Origin: Polyangium jinanense
Lineage (GTDB): Bacteria > Myxococcota > Polyangia > Polyangiales > Polyangiaceae
Length of the DNA stretch: 64,000 nucleotides
Assembly: GCF_028435365.1 (NCBI RefSeq)
Contig: NZ_JAGTJJ010000007.1
Span: 1-64,000, forward strand
Reading direction: 5' to 3'
A program made the position numbers and the translations under genes. Every line of letters begins with the position of its first letter. The first letter of the stretch is position 1. Shown piece after piece: positions 53,872-62,900 of this stretch. The notes under the pieces are model-generated. The model was not told where the DNA came from and did no database searches. It was given only the letters and a program-made list of their open reading frames with translations.

Positions 53872-54624
53872 CTACGCCTCCGCGGATGAAGCTCCATCGG
53901 GGGGTGAGCCGGCCGCCTCGCCGCTCTTCGCCTGGCGAGCGCGCGCGGCGTGGCGGGCGGCGGCCCGCTGCTCGTCGAGCTGGACCTCGTAGGCGCCGAG
54001 GAGCTCCTTCTGGATTACCGGATTTTTATCGTAATCGAGCATGACCTGCGCGGCGAACAGCTTGAATGCCTCGTGCCACGCGGCGCTGAGGCGCTCCTCC
54101 GCTTTGCCGGCGGGGCCCGCCTCCTGCCCGATGACGCGGCCATAAAGATCGATATGAGCGAGCAGGTGATCGACGGCCGGCCGTAGCCCCTGCGCGTCGA
54201 CCGCGGCGGCGACCTCGGGCTCGTTCAGCGCGTTGCGCACGTCGCACAGGGCGCGCCATTCGAGGTCCATGCGGCGGCGAATGAAATCCGTGCCATTGGG
54301 GAAGACGCGGGTACGAATGAGACGAAGACGCGAGAGCGCCTCGCGCTGCGCGGGGCCGAGGGGGACGACGCTATCGAGGAGCGCGCGTTCGTCGTCGGCG
54401 CGGGCGCGATCGAACGCGGTGATGACGGTATCGGTCGCGCGATCGACGACGCCGGGGGTGGGCCCCGAGAAAGCGCGGAGGTCGAGGGTCACGGCGACGA
54501 CGGCCTGCCCGCGCGCGAGCGTCGTCGGCGTGAGCGGTGTGGGCCTCGGCGCGGCGAGCCCGGCCGCGATGGCATTGCCGACGTTGAGCTGACGATCGAC
54601 ATCCAGGCGAGGCAATTCGAGCAT
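53872..54624 (-). CDS. Hypothetical protein
   Basis: A 250-residue soluble protein, mostly helical by composition (start MLELPRLDVDRQLNVGNAIAAGLAAP; middle LSRLRLIRTRVFPNGTDFIRRRMDLEWRALCDVRNALNEPEV; end rich in Ala, Arg and Gln then Gly/Ser/Ala). The centre has a WHEAFKLFAAQVMLDYDKNPVIQKELLGAYEVQLDEQ stretch. I know no named family; similar proteins seem to recur in myxobacteria, often near repeats. GGAGG lies just before the ATG at 54624. It is separate from the toxin locus. Confidence 0.75.
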   Translation of the reverse strand: MLELPRLDVDRQLNVGNAIAAGLAAPRPTPLTPTTLARGQAVVAVTLDLRAFSGPTPGVVDRATDTVITAFDRARADDERALLDSVVPLGPAQREALSRLRLIRTRVFPNGTDFIRRRMDLEWRALCDVRNALNEPEVAAAVDAQGLRPAVDHLLAHIDLYGRVIGQEAGPAGKAEERLSAAWHEAFKLFAAQVMLDYDKNPVIQKELLGAYEVQLDEQRAAARHAARARQAKSGEAAGSPPDGASSAEA

Positions 54625-54836
54625 GCGAGGGACCTCCGAGGGGGGCGCGAGAGGGCGCGCGATTGGGGGGCGGAGTGTCGGCCGGGCGCGCGGGGGGCGT
54701 CAAGGGGAAAGGTGAGGGGGCTGCGGGGAAAAGGGTTCTTCGATGGCGCAGGGAAGGGCGGGATCGGGTCGGGGCCGCGTCAGCCGGCGGCGGCTTCGTG
54801 GAGGGGTACGCTCGGGCGAGCGTGGAGGCGTCGAGG

Positions 54837-55109
54837 CTACCCGAGGGCGCGTTCGATGAGGCGCACCAGTTCACCAGGCTCGCCCGCGAGGAGCGCGTCG
54901 AACAACGGAATCGGGCTCGAATCCAGCATCACGTCCGGCGGAAACACGCCAAACGGGTCGTCCGTCCCCGGCCCGGACGGGTGCGGGATCTCCACCGTCG
55001 GCAGACCGACGCTCGCCGCGCCCCTGCTCCCCGTCGTGTCCACATCCGTCGCCGGCGCCTCATGTTGCACGGCGCTCTGCCCCGAGCGGCGAACGCCGAC
55101 GGGGCACAC
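54837..55109 (-). pseudogene. Orphan copy of the RHS protein C-terminal connector with a different short tail
   Basis: The frame repeats the RHS region before the toxin tip almost exactly (APATDVDTTGSRGAASVGLP ... FPPDVMLDSSPIPLF) and then departs into DALLAGEPGELVRLIERALG and a stop at 54837. Similarity begins at about 55059; the residues upstream do not match RHS. There is no RHS core and no ribosome site, so it is a displaced 3' end left by recombination, not a gene. Confidence 0.85.
54888..55059. repeat. 172-bp direct repeat, distal copy
   Basis: Matches 57541-57712 over 172 aligned bases without gaps, with scattered substitutions. It lies inside the orphan RHS fragment and, with its partner, brackets the deaminase tip, its immunity gene and three displaced modules. 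Confidence 0.88.
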
Positions 55110-55122
55110 GCGTCAACCGCGG

Positions 55123-55500
55123 TCAGCCGCCAACATCAGAGAAATCGTCGACGAACCGCTCGGCAGAGTACATGGCCCGCCATCCGCCACTCCCCATGTA
55201 CCAGCCCGCCAGTTCGCCTAGGCCCTCCTCGGTCAAATCGACCTCGCGCCCGCTGCTGCTTACGTACTTCAGTCGCAACAAGCCCTGATCAATCGCCTGA
55301 AGGACGCCAAAAACGGCCTCGTCCACCGCATCGGGGACCACGACGCGAATGTCTGATGATGTCGCATCGAGCGCCCTCCATCTGTGCGCCGCCGGAGATC
55401 CCGCCTGGGGTTGAAGGAGTGCATCGCAATTGCGTATGGCGACATCCCTAACTTGCTGCACGAGCTTCCTGGCAAATTCCTCGATCTCAGGAGTAGGCAT
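55123..55500 (-). CDS. Orphan immunity-type protein (displaced RHS module 3)
   Basis: A 125-residue acidic protein from the ATG at 55500 (MPTPEIEEFARKLVQQVRDV; end GLGELAGWYMGSGGWRAMYSAERFVDDFSDVGG). I know no family name. It is listed as an immunity protein by context: a toxin C-terminal stub ends one base before its ATG, and it lies in a row of such modules. The frame is open upstream, but that part overlaps the stub and the preceding gene. No toxin body remains for it in this window. Confidence 0.65.
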   Translation of the reverse strand: MPTPEIEEFARKLVQQVRDVAIRNCDALLQPQAGSPAAHRWRALDATSSDIRVVVPDAVDEAVFGVLQAIDQGLLRLKYVSSSGREVDLTEEGLGELAGWYMGSGGWRAMYSAERFVDDFSDVGG

Positions 55501-55501
55501 C

Positions 55502-55552
55502 TCATCGTCCCCACGGAATGCGAGTCGGGCCCGACCGACCTGAAACCGAATC
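55502..55552 (-). pseudogene. Toxin C-terminal stub 3
   Basis: A 16-codon tail ending SGPTRIPWGR and a TGA one base before the next immunity ATG. The ending resembles that of stub 2 (TPTRVPGSR). Only the last residues of the toxin survive; it starts right after the upstream immunity gene's stop. Confidence 0.5.
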
Positions 55553-55553
55553 A

Positions 55554-55888
55554 CTACAACACGTGTAGGTCGCTGATCTCCAAGCGATACTTGTCGCCTT
55601 CCTTCGTTGCGACTAACGAAAGAGTGAGGTCGCTTCGTCCCTCCTCGGCAGTCCAAAGCGGCACGTCCAGAGAAGACTTCGTCGAATCCAGGTCGTTTGG
55701 ATAGATATCTATCAAGGGCACTGCTTCATCAGGCAACGGCACCAGCGTTCGTCCGTAGTCACGAATCGCCGACAGTAGCTCTGAAGCTGATAGACGCCCC
55801 GCACGACCGTCCGTTTCGACTCACCGAATCGTCCACGGGCGAGGTCCGCCACAAGATCACGAATCGCAGCAAGAAGGTCTCGGTCCAT
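55554..55888 (-). pseudogene. Frameshifted immunity gene (displaced RHS module 2, DUF7668-like)
   Basis: The ATG at 55888 has AGGAG five bases upstream and opens MDRDLLAAIRDLVADLARGRFGE, then meets a shift near 55818-55822. One frame over, the protein continues ETDGRAGRLSASELLSAIRDYG and VPLPDEAVPLIDIYP ... DVPLWTAEEGRSDLTLSLVA ... YRLEISDLHVL to a TAG at 55554. Restoring one base (GAGTCG to GAGCTCG) makes a single frame of about 110 residues. The C-terminal half resembles the family I recall as DUF7668. The RBS overlaps the stop of toxin stub 2. Confidence 0.75.
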
Positions 55889-55896
55889 GCTCGCTC

Positions 55897-56055
55897 CTAT
55901 CGACTGCCCGGAACTCGAGTGGGCGTGGTGGGCGTCACGCCGATTGACCTGAAGTATTCATCGGCACGTTCGATCGCCGATCGGGCTTCAGCTGGAGACA
56001 AGCCACCGCGTCTCAGTGCCTTAGGCGGCCATCTCTCATGCGGGATCCAGCGCCC
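55897..56055 (-). pseudogene. Toxin C-terminal stub 2
   Basis: In this frame the DNA reads GRWIPHERWPPKALRRGGLS, then PAEARSAIERADEYFRSIGV and TPTTPTRVPGSR, ending in TAG at 55897, whose bases are part of the ribosome site of the next gene. It looks like the end of an RHS toxin tip. Upstream it dissolves into the 3' end of the DUF2019 gene, so the toxin body is gone. Confidence 0.7.
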
Positions 56056-56398
56056 ACGTTCCCTCCTCCCACCTCTTGATGGCCTGCGAAGCCTCGAAGG
56101 CGATCAGGCCGGAGCCCTTCGCTGCTTCCCGCAGCACTTCCATCGATTCGGTCGTCCGATGGCGCAGCAGGTACGCGGCGGCCATCACGCGGACGTCAGG
56201 CCGTTCGTGCGCCAACAGCGCAGCCAAGGCGTCCCGGCCAGCATCCCCTATCGCGCGGAGCTTCCGGAATGTCGCCATGTACCGCTTTGCATGCTTGTTC
56301 CCCGTGCGGTGGTCGCCCTGCCAGATCGCATCGGTCTGCTTCGCGACATCCTCGGCGAACTGTTCCACCAGCACCCGCATATCCGGCCGCTTCACCAT
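56036..56398 (-). CDS. DUF2019 (HEAT-like) immunity protein (displaced RHS module 1)
   Basis: A 120-residue helical protein: MVKRPDMRVLVEQFAEDVAK, then YMATFRKLRAIGDAGRDALAALLAHERPDVRVMAAAYLLRH and AFEASQAIKRWEEGTW, the pattern of DUF2019, a family found as immunity proteins next to polymorphic toxins. Its ATG overlaps the stop of toxin stub 1 (ATGGTGA), as in intact toxin-immunity pairs. The gene seems intact and may still protect against kin that carry the lost toxin. Confidence 0.78.
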   Translation of the reverse strand: MVKRPDMRVLVEQFAEDVAKQTDAIWQGDHRTGNKHAKRYMATFRKLRAIGDAGRDALAALLAHERPDVRVMAAAYLLRHRTTESMEVLREAAKGSGLIAFEASQAIKRWEEGTWALDPA

Positions 56399-56520
56399 AG
56401 CCCCGCCCTAATGTTCTCGATCGCCTGCAACCCGAACGCCCTCTGGGCTTCGAACGATTGGGTACTCAACCACTGACGAACTGTGAGAGTATCCCCGGCA
56501 TACGCCGGAGCTGTTGGATC
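56392..56520 (-). pseudogene. Toxin C-terminal stub 1
   Basis: A 42-residue tail that begins directly at the stop of the Imm1 gene and reads DPTAPAYAGDTLTVRQWLST, then QSFEAQRAFGLQAIENIRAGLW, ending in TGA at 56392 that overlaps the DUF2019 start. It has protein-like composition and no start codon. It is the end of a former tip whose immunity gene is DUF2019. Confidence 0.7.
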
Positions 56521-56914
56521 ACTGCCTCTCCCAACGAAGGCTTGGCTCAAGCCGCAAATCAAGAAGGAACGTTCGCGCCGCCGTACGTGCCTGTTCCTGG
56601 TCGACAATCTGCGCCGCAGGGTAGTCGCCTTCTTGACCGCCCGCATTTAGCAGCACCATGCCATTCGTGGAATCTGTACTCAACAAGTTCCAAAACTCGC
56701 AGTTGTCGAAGGTCGCATAGACGATGTAACGCCCCGAACCGCCCCCGATCGCTAGGTGCTGCTCGCCTGGGCCTTGGACGGTCACGATCGTGTACGTTTT
56801 CGCGTCAAGTCGTCGAATAGCCTTGTCTACGTCGTCCCAAGACGGTCGGTCAACGTGCCACTCGTCATTCAGTACTCCATGCCATTTGTCGCCGTGAATC
56901 GAGAGCGCGCTCAT
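56519..56914 (-). CDS. Imm1-type immunity protein
   Basis: A 131-residue protein: MSALSIHGDKWHGVLNDEWH, then LAIGGGSGRYIVYATFDNCEFWNLL, NAGGQEGDYPAAQIVDQEQARTAARTFLLDLRLEPSLRW. The GGGxGRYxVY and GGQxxxxPxxxVVD-like pattern is that of Imm1, the family that includes the DddI inhibitor of the deaminase toxin DddA. Its ATG overlaps the RHS stop by four bases (ATGA). It should bind and block the deaminase tip of the RHS protein. Confidence 0.82.
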   Translation of the reverse strand: MSALSIHGDKWHGVLNDEWHVDRPSWDDVDKAIRRLDAKTYTIVTVQGPGEQHLAIGGGSGRYIVYATFDNCEFWNLLSTDSTNGMVLLNAGGQEGDYPAAQIVDQEQARTAARTFLLDLRLEPSLRWERQ

Positions 56915-59900
56915 GGGCGGATCACCTGCGTTCCCTGCGGGGTGATGACTTCCAGTTCCTCAAGACCAAGCTGACGTGCGAGCCCGCGGACTCCTCCATT
57001 GGGTCCGCACGCCGGGCATAGCGCGCGGTCGACGTACAGCGTCCCACGCCCGCCGCTCGCTCCGGCATTCGCAGCCTGCTGAAACGCATCTGCCTCCGCG
57101 TGTGTCCGCGTAATCGCGTTGACCCGCAAACTGACATGTTGTCCATGCGCATTGATGCCGTAGAAACTGCGGCCACCTACGTCGAGACGAGCAAGGGAGC
57201 CTTCACCTTGTGCAAGTCCCAACTCGCCGCGGAACCGTGCAAGGCTGTCCAGACCACCTACGCCCCCTGCGACATTCGGCCCCCGTCGCAGGGCCCTGCT
57301 ACCAAGCAGCGCGATATCATCCTCCGGCCCGGGGGTCAACACCGCGCCCAGCATCAGCGTCCCCTCGAAGAAGAGCCGCCCCGCGGCCTGCTCCCTCGGG
57401 TCGCGCAGGACTGGATCCCCGATCTGCGGCCGCAGCAGAATCACCTCCCGCTCCGGCCCGAGCAGGAGCGACAAATCCCGCCCGATCCCGCCCTCCTCCT
57501 CCACGACGAACGCCGTCCGCCCGCCGCCCGGGCCGCCCGCGAGGAGCTGCTCGAAGAGCGGAATCGGACTCGAATCCAGCATCACGTCCGGCGGATACAC
57601 GCCAAACGGATCATCCGTCCCCGGCCCGGACGGGTGCGGGATCTCCACCGTCGGCAGACCGACGCTCGCCGCGCCCTTGCTCCCCGTCGTATCCACGTCC
57701 GTCGCGGGCGCCCCCGCGCCGACCCCGGGCGGATCGATTTCGTGCGCGAGCAGCCGACGCACCTCCTGCCCCGCCAGAAACCACGCGCTCGGCCGAATGT
57801 GATCCTCCGGCAACGGCACGTCCGGATACCCCGGCTGCTGCACGACCCCCGTCGCCGGCGCGAACCCCGTCGGATCGACGAACGAAAGCGGGTTGTTGAC
57901 GACGTAGCTGTATCGGTTGTGACTCTGCCCGTCGAATACGTCCGCGATCACGGGATCGGTCGTCAAGAACCTCCCGAGCCGCGGATCGAACATCCGGCCC
58001 TTCATGTTCACGAGCCCGAGCTCGTCGTCGCCCTCGTGCCCCGTGAAACCCTTCGTCGTCTTGCTCGTGAACGAGGCCGGCGGCGGCAGCCCCCATACCT
58101 GGTTTCTCCGCTGCCCGAACGGGTCATAGCTGCGCCGCTCCTCCACCCCCGCGGCGCTCGTGATGGCATCGATCGAACCCAGATGGTCGACGTGGAGATA
58201 CCGCGTGCCCGGCTCCGCTCCGCCACGCGTGACGACCGCGACGACCCGCTCCGGGGAGTGCACGTAATACCGGTGCTCCGTCGCCGCGGAGCCCATCGCG
58301 GTGACGCGCTCGTAGAGATCGCCGAAATAAAGCGTCTCCTCGGTTGGCGTCGTCTTGCGGATGCGTTTTTGATCGCCGTCGTAGCCGAACGTCGTCGTGT
58401 CCGCGCCCTGCGTGATGGCCCTCGGCAGATCGAAATGCGTATAGCTGACGGTCATCCCGCCGGGTCGGGTCACCTGGTTGCCCACGGCGTCGTAGCCATA
58501 CCCCCCGCCACCCGCGGCCGTGACCGCATGCGGATGCTTCGCGTCGCCGTACGTGAGCGCGCCGAGGTCGGACTTGAACGTCAGGTTCCCATTCGGCGCG
58601 TAATCGTAACTCTCCACGCAGGGCGCGAGCGGGTTCTCCGCGGCGCTGAAGTAGGCGCACGTGAGGCGCGAGAGCGCGTCGTATCGAAACCGCTCCGTCT
58701 TGTGCTGCGGCTGGAGCGCGTCGGTGCGGCTCGTGAGGTTGAGGAGCGCGTCGTAGTCGTAACCGAGGTCCTGGACCTCGGTCGCCCCGAGCTGCGTGGT
58801 GATGCTCCGGAGCCTCCCCTTGTCGGCGAAATAGCTTCGATCGGTTACGGCGCCATTGCCGAAGACCTCGCGTCGATACCGGCCCGCGTCGTCGACGTGC
58901 GTCAGCCGCCAGTACTCCGCGCCCGTCAGGCCGTCGCGCACGCCGACGACGTGCCCGTGCGCATCGAATTCGTGGCGCACGATGAACGGAGCCGCGCCGT
59001 TCGGGGCCGGGTACGTGACGGCATCGATTCGGCTGAATTCGTCATACCCGAAGGTGGCCGAAAGGAGCTCGCTCTCCCCCTGGACGGTGAGCGCGACGCT
59101 TCGGGTGCGACCGCGAGTGTCGTATTCATACGCCTTCTCCCCGTCGGGGCTCTCGACCTTGTGGAGCTTGCCGATTCCGTTCGGCGCCGTGTCCCATGTA
59201 AAGGTCGTTTCGAGGATCTCCACGCCCTTCTGGTCCGTGCGGGATGTCTCGCGGCCGAGCTCGTCGTAATCGAAGGTCGAGACCCGACCGAGCGCATCAG
59301 TTATCGAGAGCAGATCGCCGAAGCCGTCGTGCACCTCGATCGTCGTGCCCCGGTCCGGATCCTCGCGCTTCCGGACGCGCCCGAGCGCGTCGCGCGTCAT
59401 GCGCATCAGCGCGCCGCCCGGATCCGTCACGGTATGAAGCGCCCCGAAGGGACCGTAGGTATACGTCGTGGTCCCGTTCTTTGCGTCCTTCACCGTCTTC
59501 GGTCGGCCGAGCGGATCGTTCGTGACGACCGTCGACTGGAGGTGAGGATCGAGGGTCTCGATCGCCAGGCCCTTGTAGCTGGTCCTCGTTGTCGCGCCCC
59601 AGGGCGCCCTGTGCAGCACCTCGCGCCCCAGCATGTCGAATTCGTATTCGTCGAAGAGGAGCTCGGCGTCGGGCGTGTCCTCGCTCGTCGGCACTGAACG
59701 CCTCGCGACCTTCCCGCTGAGTCGATCGTATTCGATCACCTGCGTCACGCGGGGCGAGCTGCCCGCCTGCTCGGGCGTATCCGGCGCGTGTGTGACAACT
59801 CGGACGGGGCGGGCGAGACGATCCAAGGAGGCGGTATCGTCTGCGCCGCCGCTCGTCGTGGTTCGCTCCGTCACGCGCCACGCGTCCCCCTCTCGCTCCC

Positions 59901-62900
59901 GCGAGAGCGTGATCCGCGTCGTCGTGCCGTCCGGCCGCTCCTCCAGCGTTCGCCGGCCGAAGCCGTCGTGCGTCCACTTCGTGACGAGCCCATTCGGATC
60001 CGTGAGCTTCGCGAGCACGCCGAGCCCGGGATCGAATTCGACGCGCGTCGTATGGCCTGCCGCGTTCGTGTAGCTCTCGGGGAAGATGCCCTCCGGATCG
60101 AGCTCGATATGCACCGAACGATGGTGCCCATACGCGTCGTCGGCGGCGACATCCGTCACGTTGCCGAATTCGTCCCGTTCGAGGACGACCAAGAGCCGCG
60201 TCTCGGGGCTGCCATCGCCTGTCTCCGTCGATTCGGCGCGGACCTCGCCGTAGGGCGTGTTCGTGCGCGTGACCTTCAGACATTGCGACAGGTTCAACGC
60301 CGCGCTGCATTCCTCCTGGGTCTCGAGCTGCCCGAGCACCCAGCGCTCGGTGTCGTTCTCGAACGTGCGTTTCACGCGCAGGGTGAGATCGACGCCGGCT
60401 GTCTTGCGCTCGAATTCGAGCACGTTGCCGAACGCGTCGAAAGAAGTGACGGCCTCTGTCGTGTCGGTGAGGAGCGTGGCGCCGCCGTTCTCGACCTCCT
60501 CGACGCGACGCGCGCGGCGCTCGGTGATCAGGGTAAAGTACGTCTTGCCGTCGTTCGTCGGGACGAAGGTGGGCGTCATCTCGACGAGGAACCTCTCGAC
60601 CCGGGAGGGATCGGAGGCGCCTGCGAGGGCCGGATACCAGCGCCATTGCTGCTTCGGTCGCCCCGCGAAGGGAAAGACCGTCCCGCTGGCCGTCTCGAAG
60701 TACGTCATGTTGTCATAAAACACCGCCTCCCCGGCGCCGGTCTCGACGTCGGTGAGGATCCGCTTCGCGAACCCGAGCCCCCCGAGCCCGAGCCGATGAT
60801 ACCGGCCGTCTTCGTACCGGACGCGAAAATGCCTCTGGCCGCCCTGGCCATCGCTCACGGCATAAGCGCTCACCACACGGCGAGGACCCACGGCACAACG
60901 CCGCGGATAGCCGCAATCGTTCGTTGGGTCGGCATGCGATCGATACAGATATGTCTCCAGGGCGGGATCGTTCGCCGTGGCGCCGTTCGTGATCCATTCG
61001 TCGGTCAAATGTCCGTACGAGAGGCCGATGCTCGGCACGAAGGCCGGCTCGCCGGGATCGTGGTCATTCATTCCATCGGAGACGCCCACGAGGACATCCT
61101 GATCGGCCGCGCGGCTCTGGAAGATATTGAACACGCCGCCGAGCAGGAGCACCACGTCCGCGGCACCGTCCCCATTGACGTCGCCGACGCGCGGGCCGCG
61201 AGGATCGGCGAGCGTGACGGCATCCCCGAGCAGGGCCTCGAACGGAATTTCCGCATCGATGGGCGTGAACGTCGGCGCATTTCGAGCGCCGGTCGCCCGG
61301 AGGACGAACCAGGCCGGAAGCGTGCTCGATACGTTCGGCATCACGCCGGCAGGGATGGGCATCAAGAGATCGGTCCGGCCGTCGCCGTCGTGATCGAGCG
61401 GCACGGCCAAGTGGAAGAATGAATCTTGCTCGCCGATGCCGTCCCATTCGAGGCTCTCCTCGGGCGTTTTCTGGAACGTCGGTCCCGTATTGAGGTACGT
61501 GCGGAGGAGGTGGTCCGGCCATCCTGATTGCACCGCGTCGGGCAGCCGATCGCCATTGACGTCGAGAAACACGACGCGGCCGCCGGCCCGCTGGATGGGC
61601 AGCTTCGTGTCGAAGACCTCGAAGCTTCCATCACGAAGGCGGGTCAGCGCTTTGTAGGTCGACAAGGGGATCTCGGACGTCCCGCCGAATTTGGCCACCC
61701 TCGGCGCCACGAGCTCGACCTTGCGGTCGGCGTCGAGGTCCACCGTGTAGAGATGCATGTCGCACGGAGCCCCGGCGAGCGGCTCGATCCGCTTGCCCTC
61801 GGGCTCGAATCCGGCGGGCGTGGAGCCCTCCGCCGGCCTCCAGAGTTGCGCTGTCCACACGGTCACGCCGGGGACGTCCGTCGCGTCGGTGCTGTGATCC
61901 TCGCATTGGATTCGATCCAGGACGCCGTCGCCGTCGAGATCGGCGAGATGAACGGAGCCTCCCGGGCTCGTGAGCATCGGAGGCGGAGGCGCTGCCCCGA
62001 GCGGAAAAGGTCGGGTTATGCCGGTATCGTGGAGATCGAACGTTTGATCGGGCCGGGAAAGGAGCACCGTTTCATGGACCAAGCGACCATGAACGTCGTG
62101 GAGCAGGACGTCGGCCAGGCCATCCTGATTGTAGTCGATGGTCGTCCCGAGCTCCGGCTGGATGAGCGAGGGATCCGACGGTCCTTCGGGATCCGCGACG
62201 ATGTCCCATTCTTGAGAGAACGCGAGCGTCGGCTCGGCGAAGTATTGCGGAGACGTCGCGGCCCCGCCGTTCTTGGCGACGAGCCATTCCGTGATCGGAT
62301 TCTGCGGCGTGCTCAGCGCCGCGTTCGTGTCTGGAATCACGAGCTCGTCGAGCCCGTCGCCATTCATGTCGAAGAGCATCGGGCTCGCCCGCCTGGACGT
62401 GGGCGCCGCGATGTTCGTCTCGATCCTCTCGAATCCGGGCGCGTCACTCCTGTATTGAAAATGCGTGGGTGGCTTGCAAACCCCATCGCCACCGCACTCC
62501 TCGACCTCCGTCAAGAGCGTCCGCCCGGTCGTCTCCGAGAGGGTGTAGCGGAGGCCATAACGGCGAACCAGCGTGTCGCCGCCGATCATTCGGATTTCGT
62601 CGAGCCGGAGCGAGCTTTGCAGGGCCATGCCGCCCGAGAAATGCGTGCGCACGTCGACCGGGTCCTTCGTCCCATACGTGAGCACGACTGCGCGGGACGC
62701 CGGTGCCCCTTCGAAGCTGGTATACCGAACCTCGTCCAGTGCGTATTCGGCGGTGTACCCGTCCGCCTCGGCGAAGCAATAACCATACGTCATCGCGTTG
62801 CCGCGGCCGTCCTTGACCTTCGTCGCGAGCCACGCGCGGGGGACGCCGCCCTGTGCGAGTGGCTTGCCGCCGTCGCCCTTCCCGTATTCGATCACGAGCC

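Noticed and set aside
53161..53889. Repeat protein of 242 residues
   Set aside because: Frame is open because the 63-bp unit is a multiple of three; equally open on the other strand and no ribosome site.
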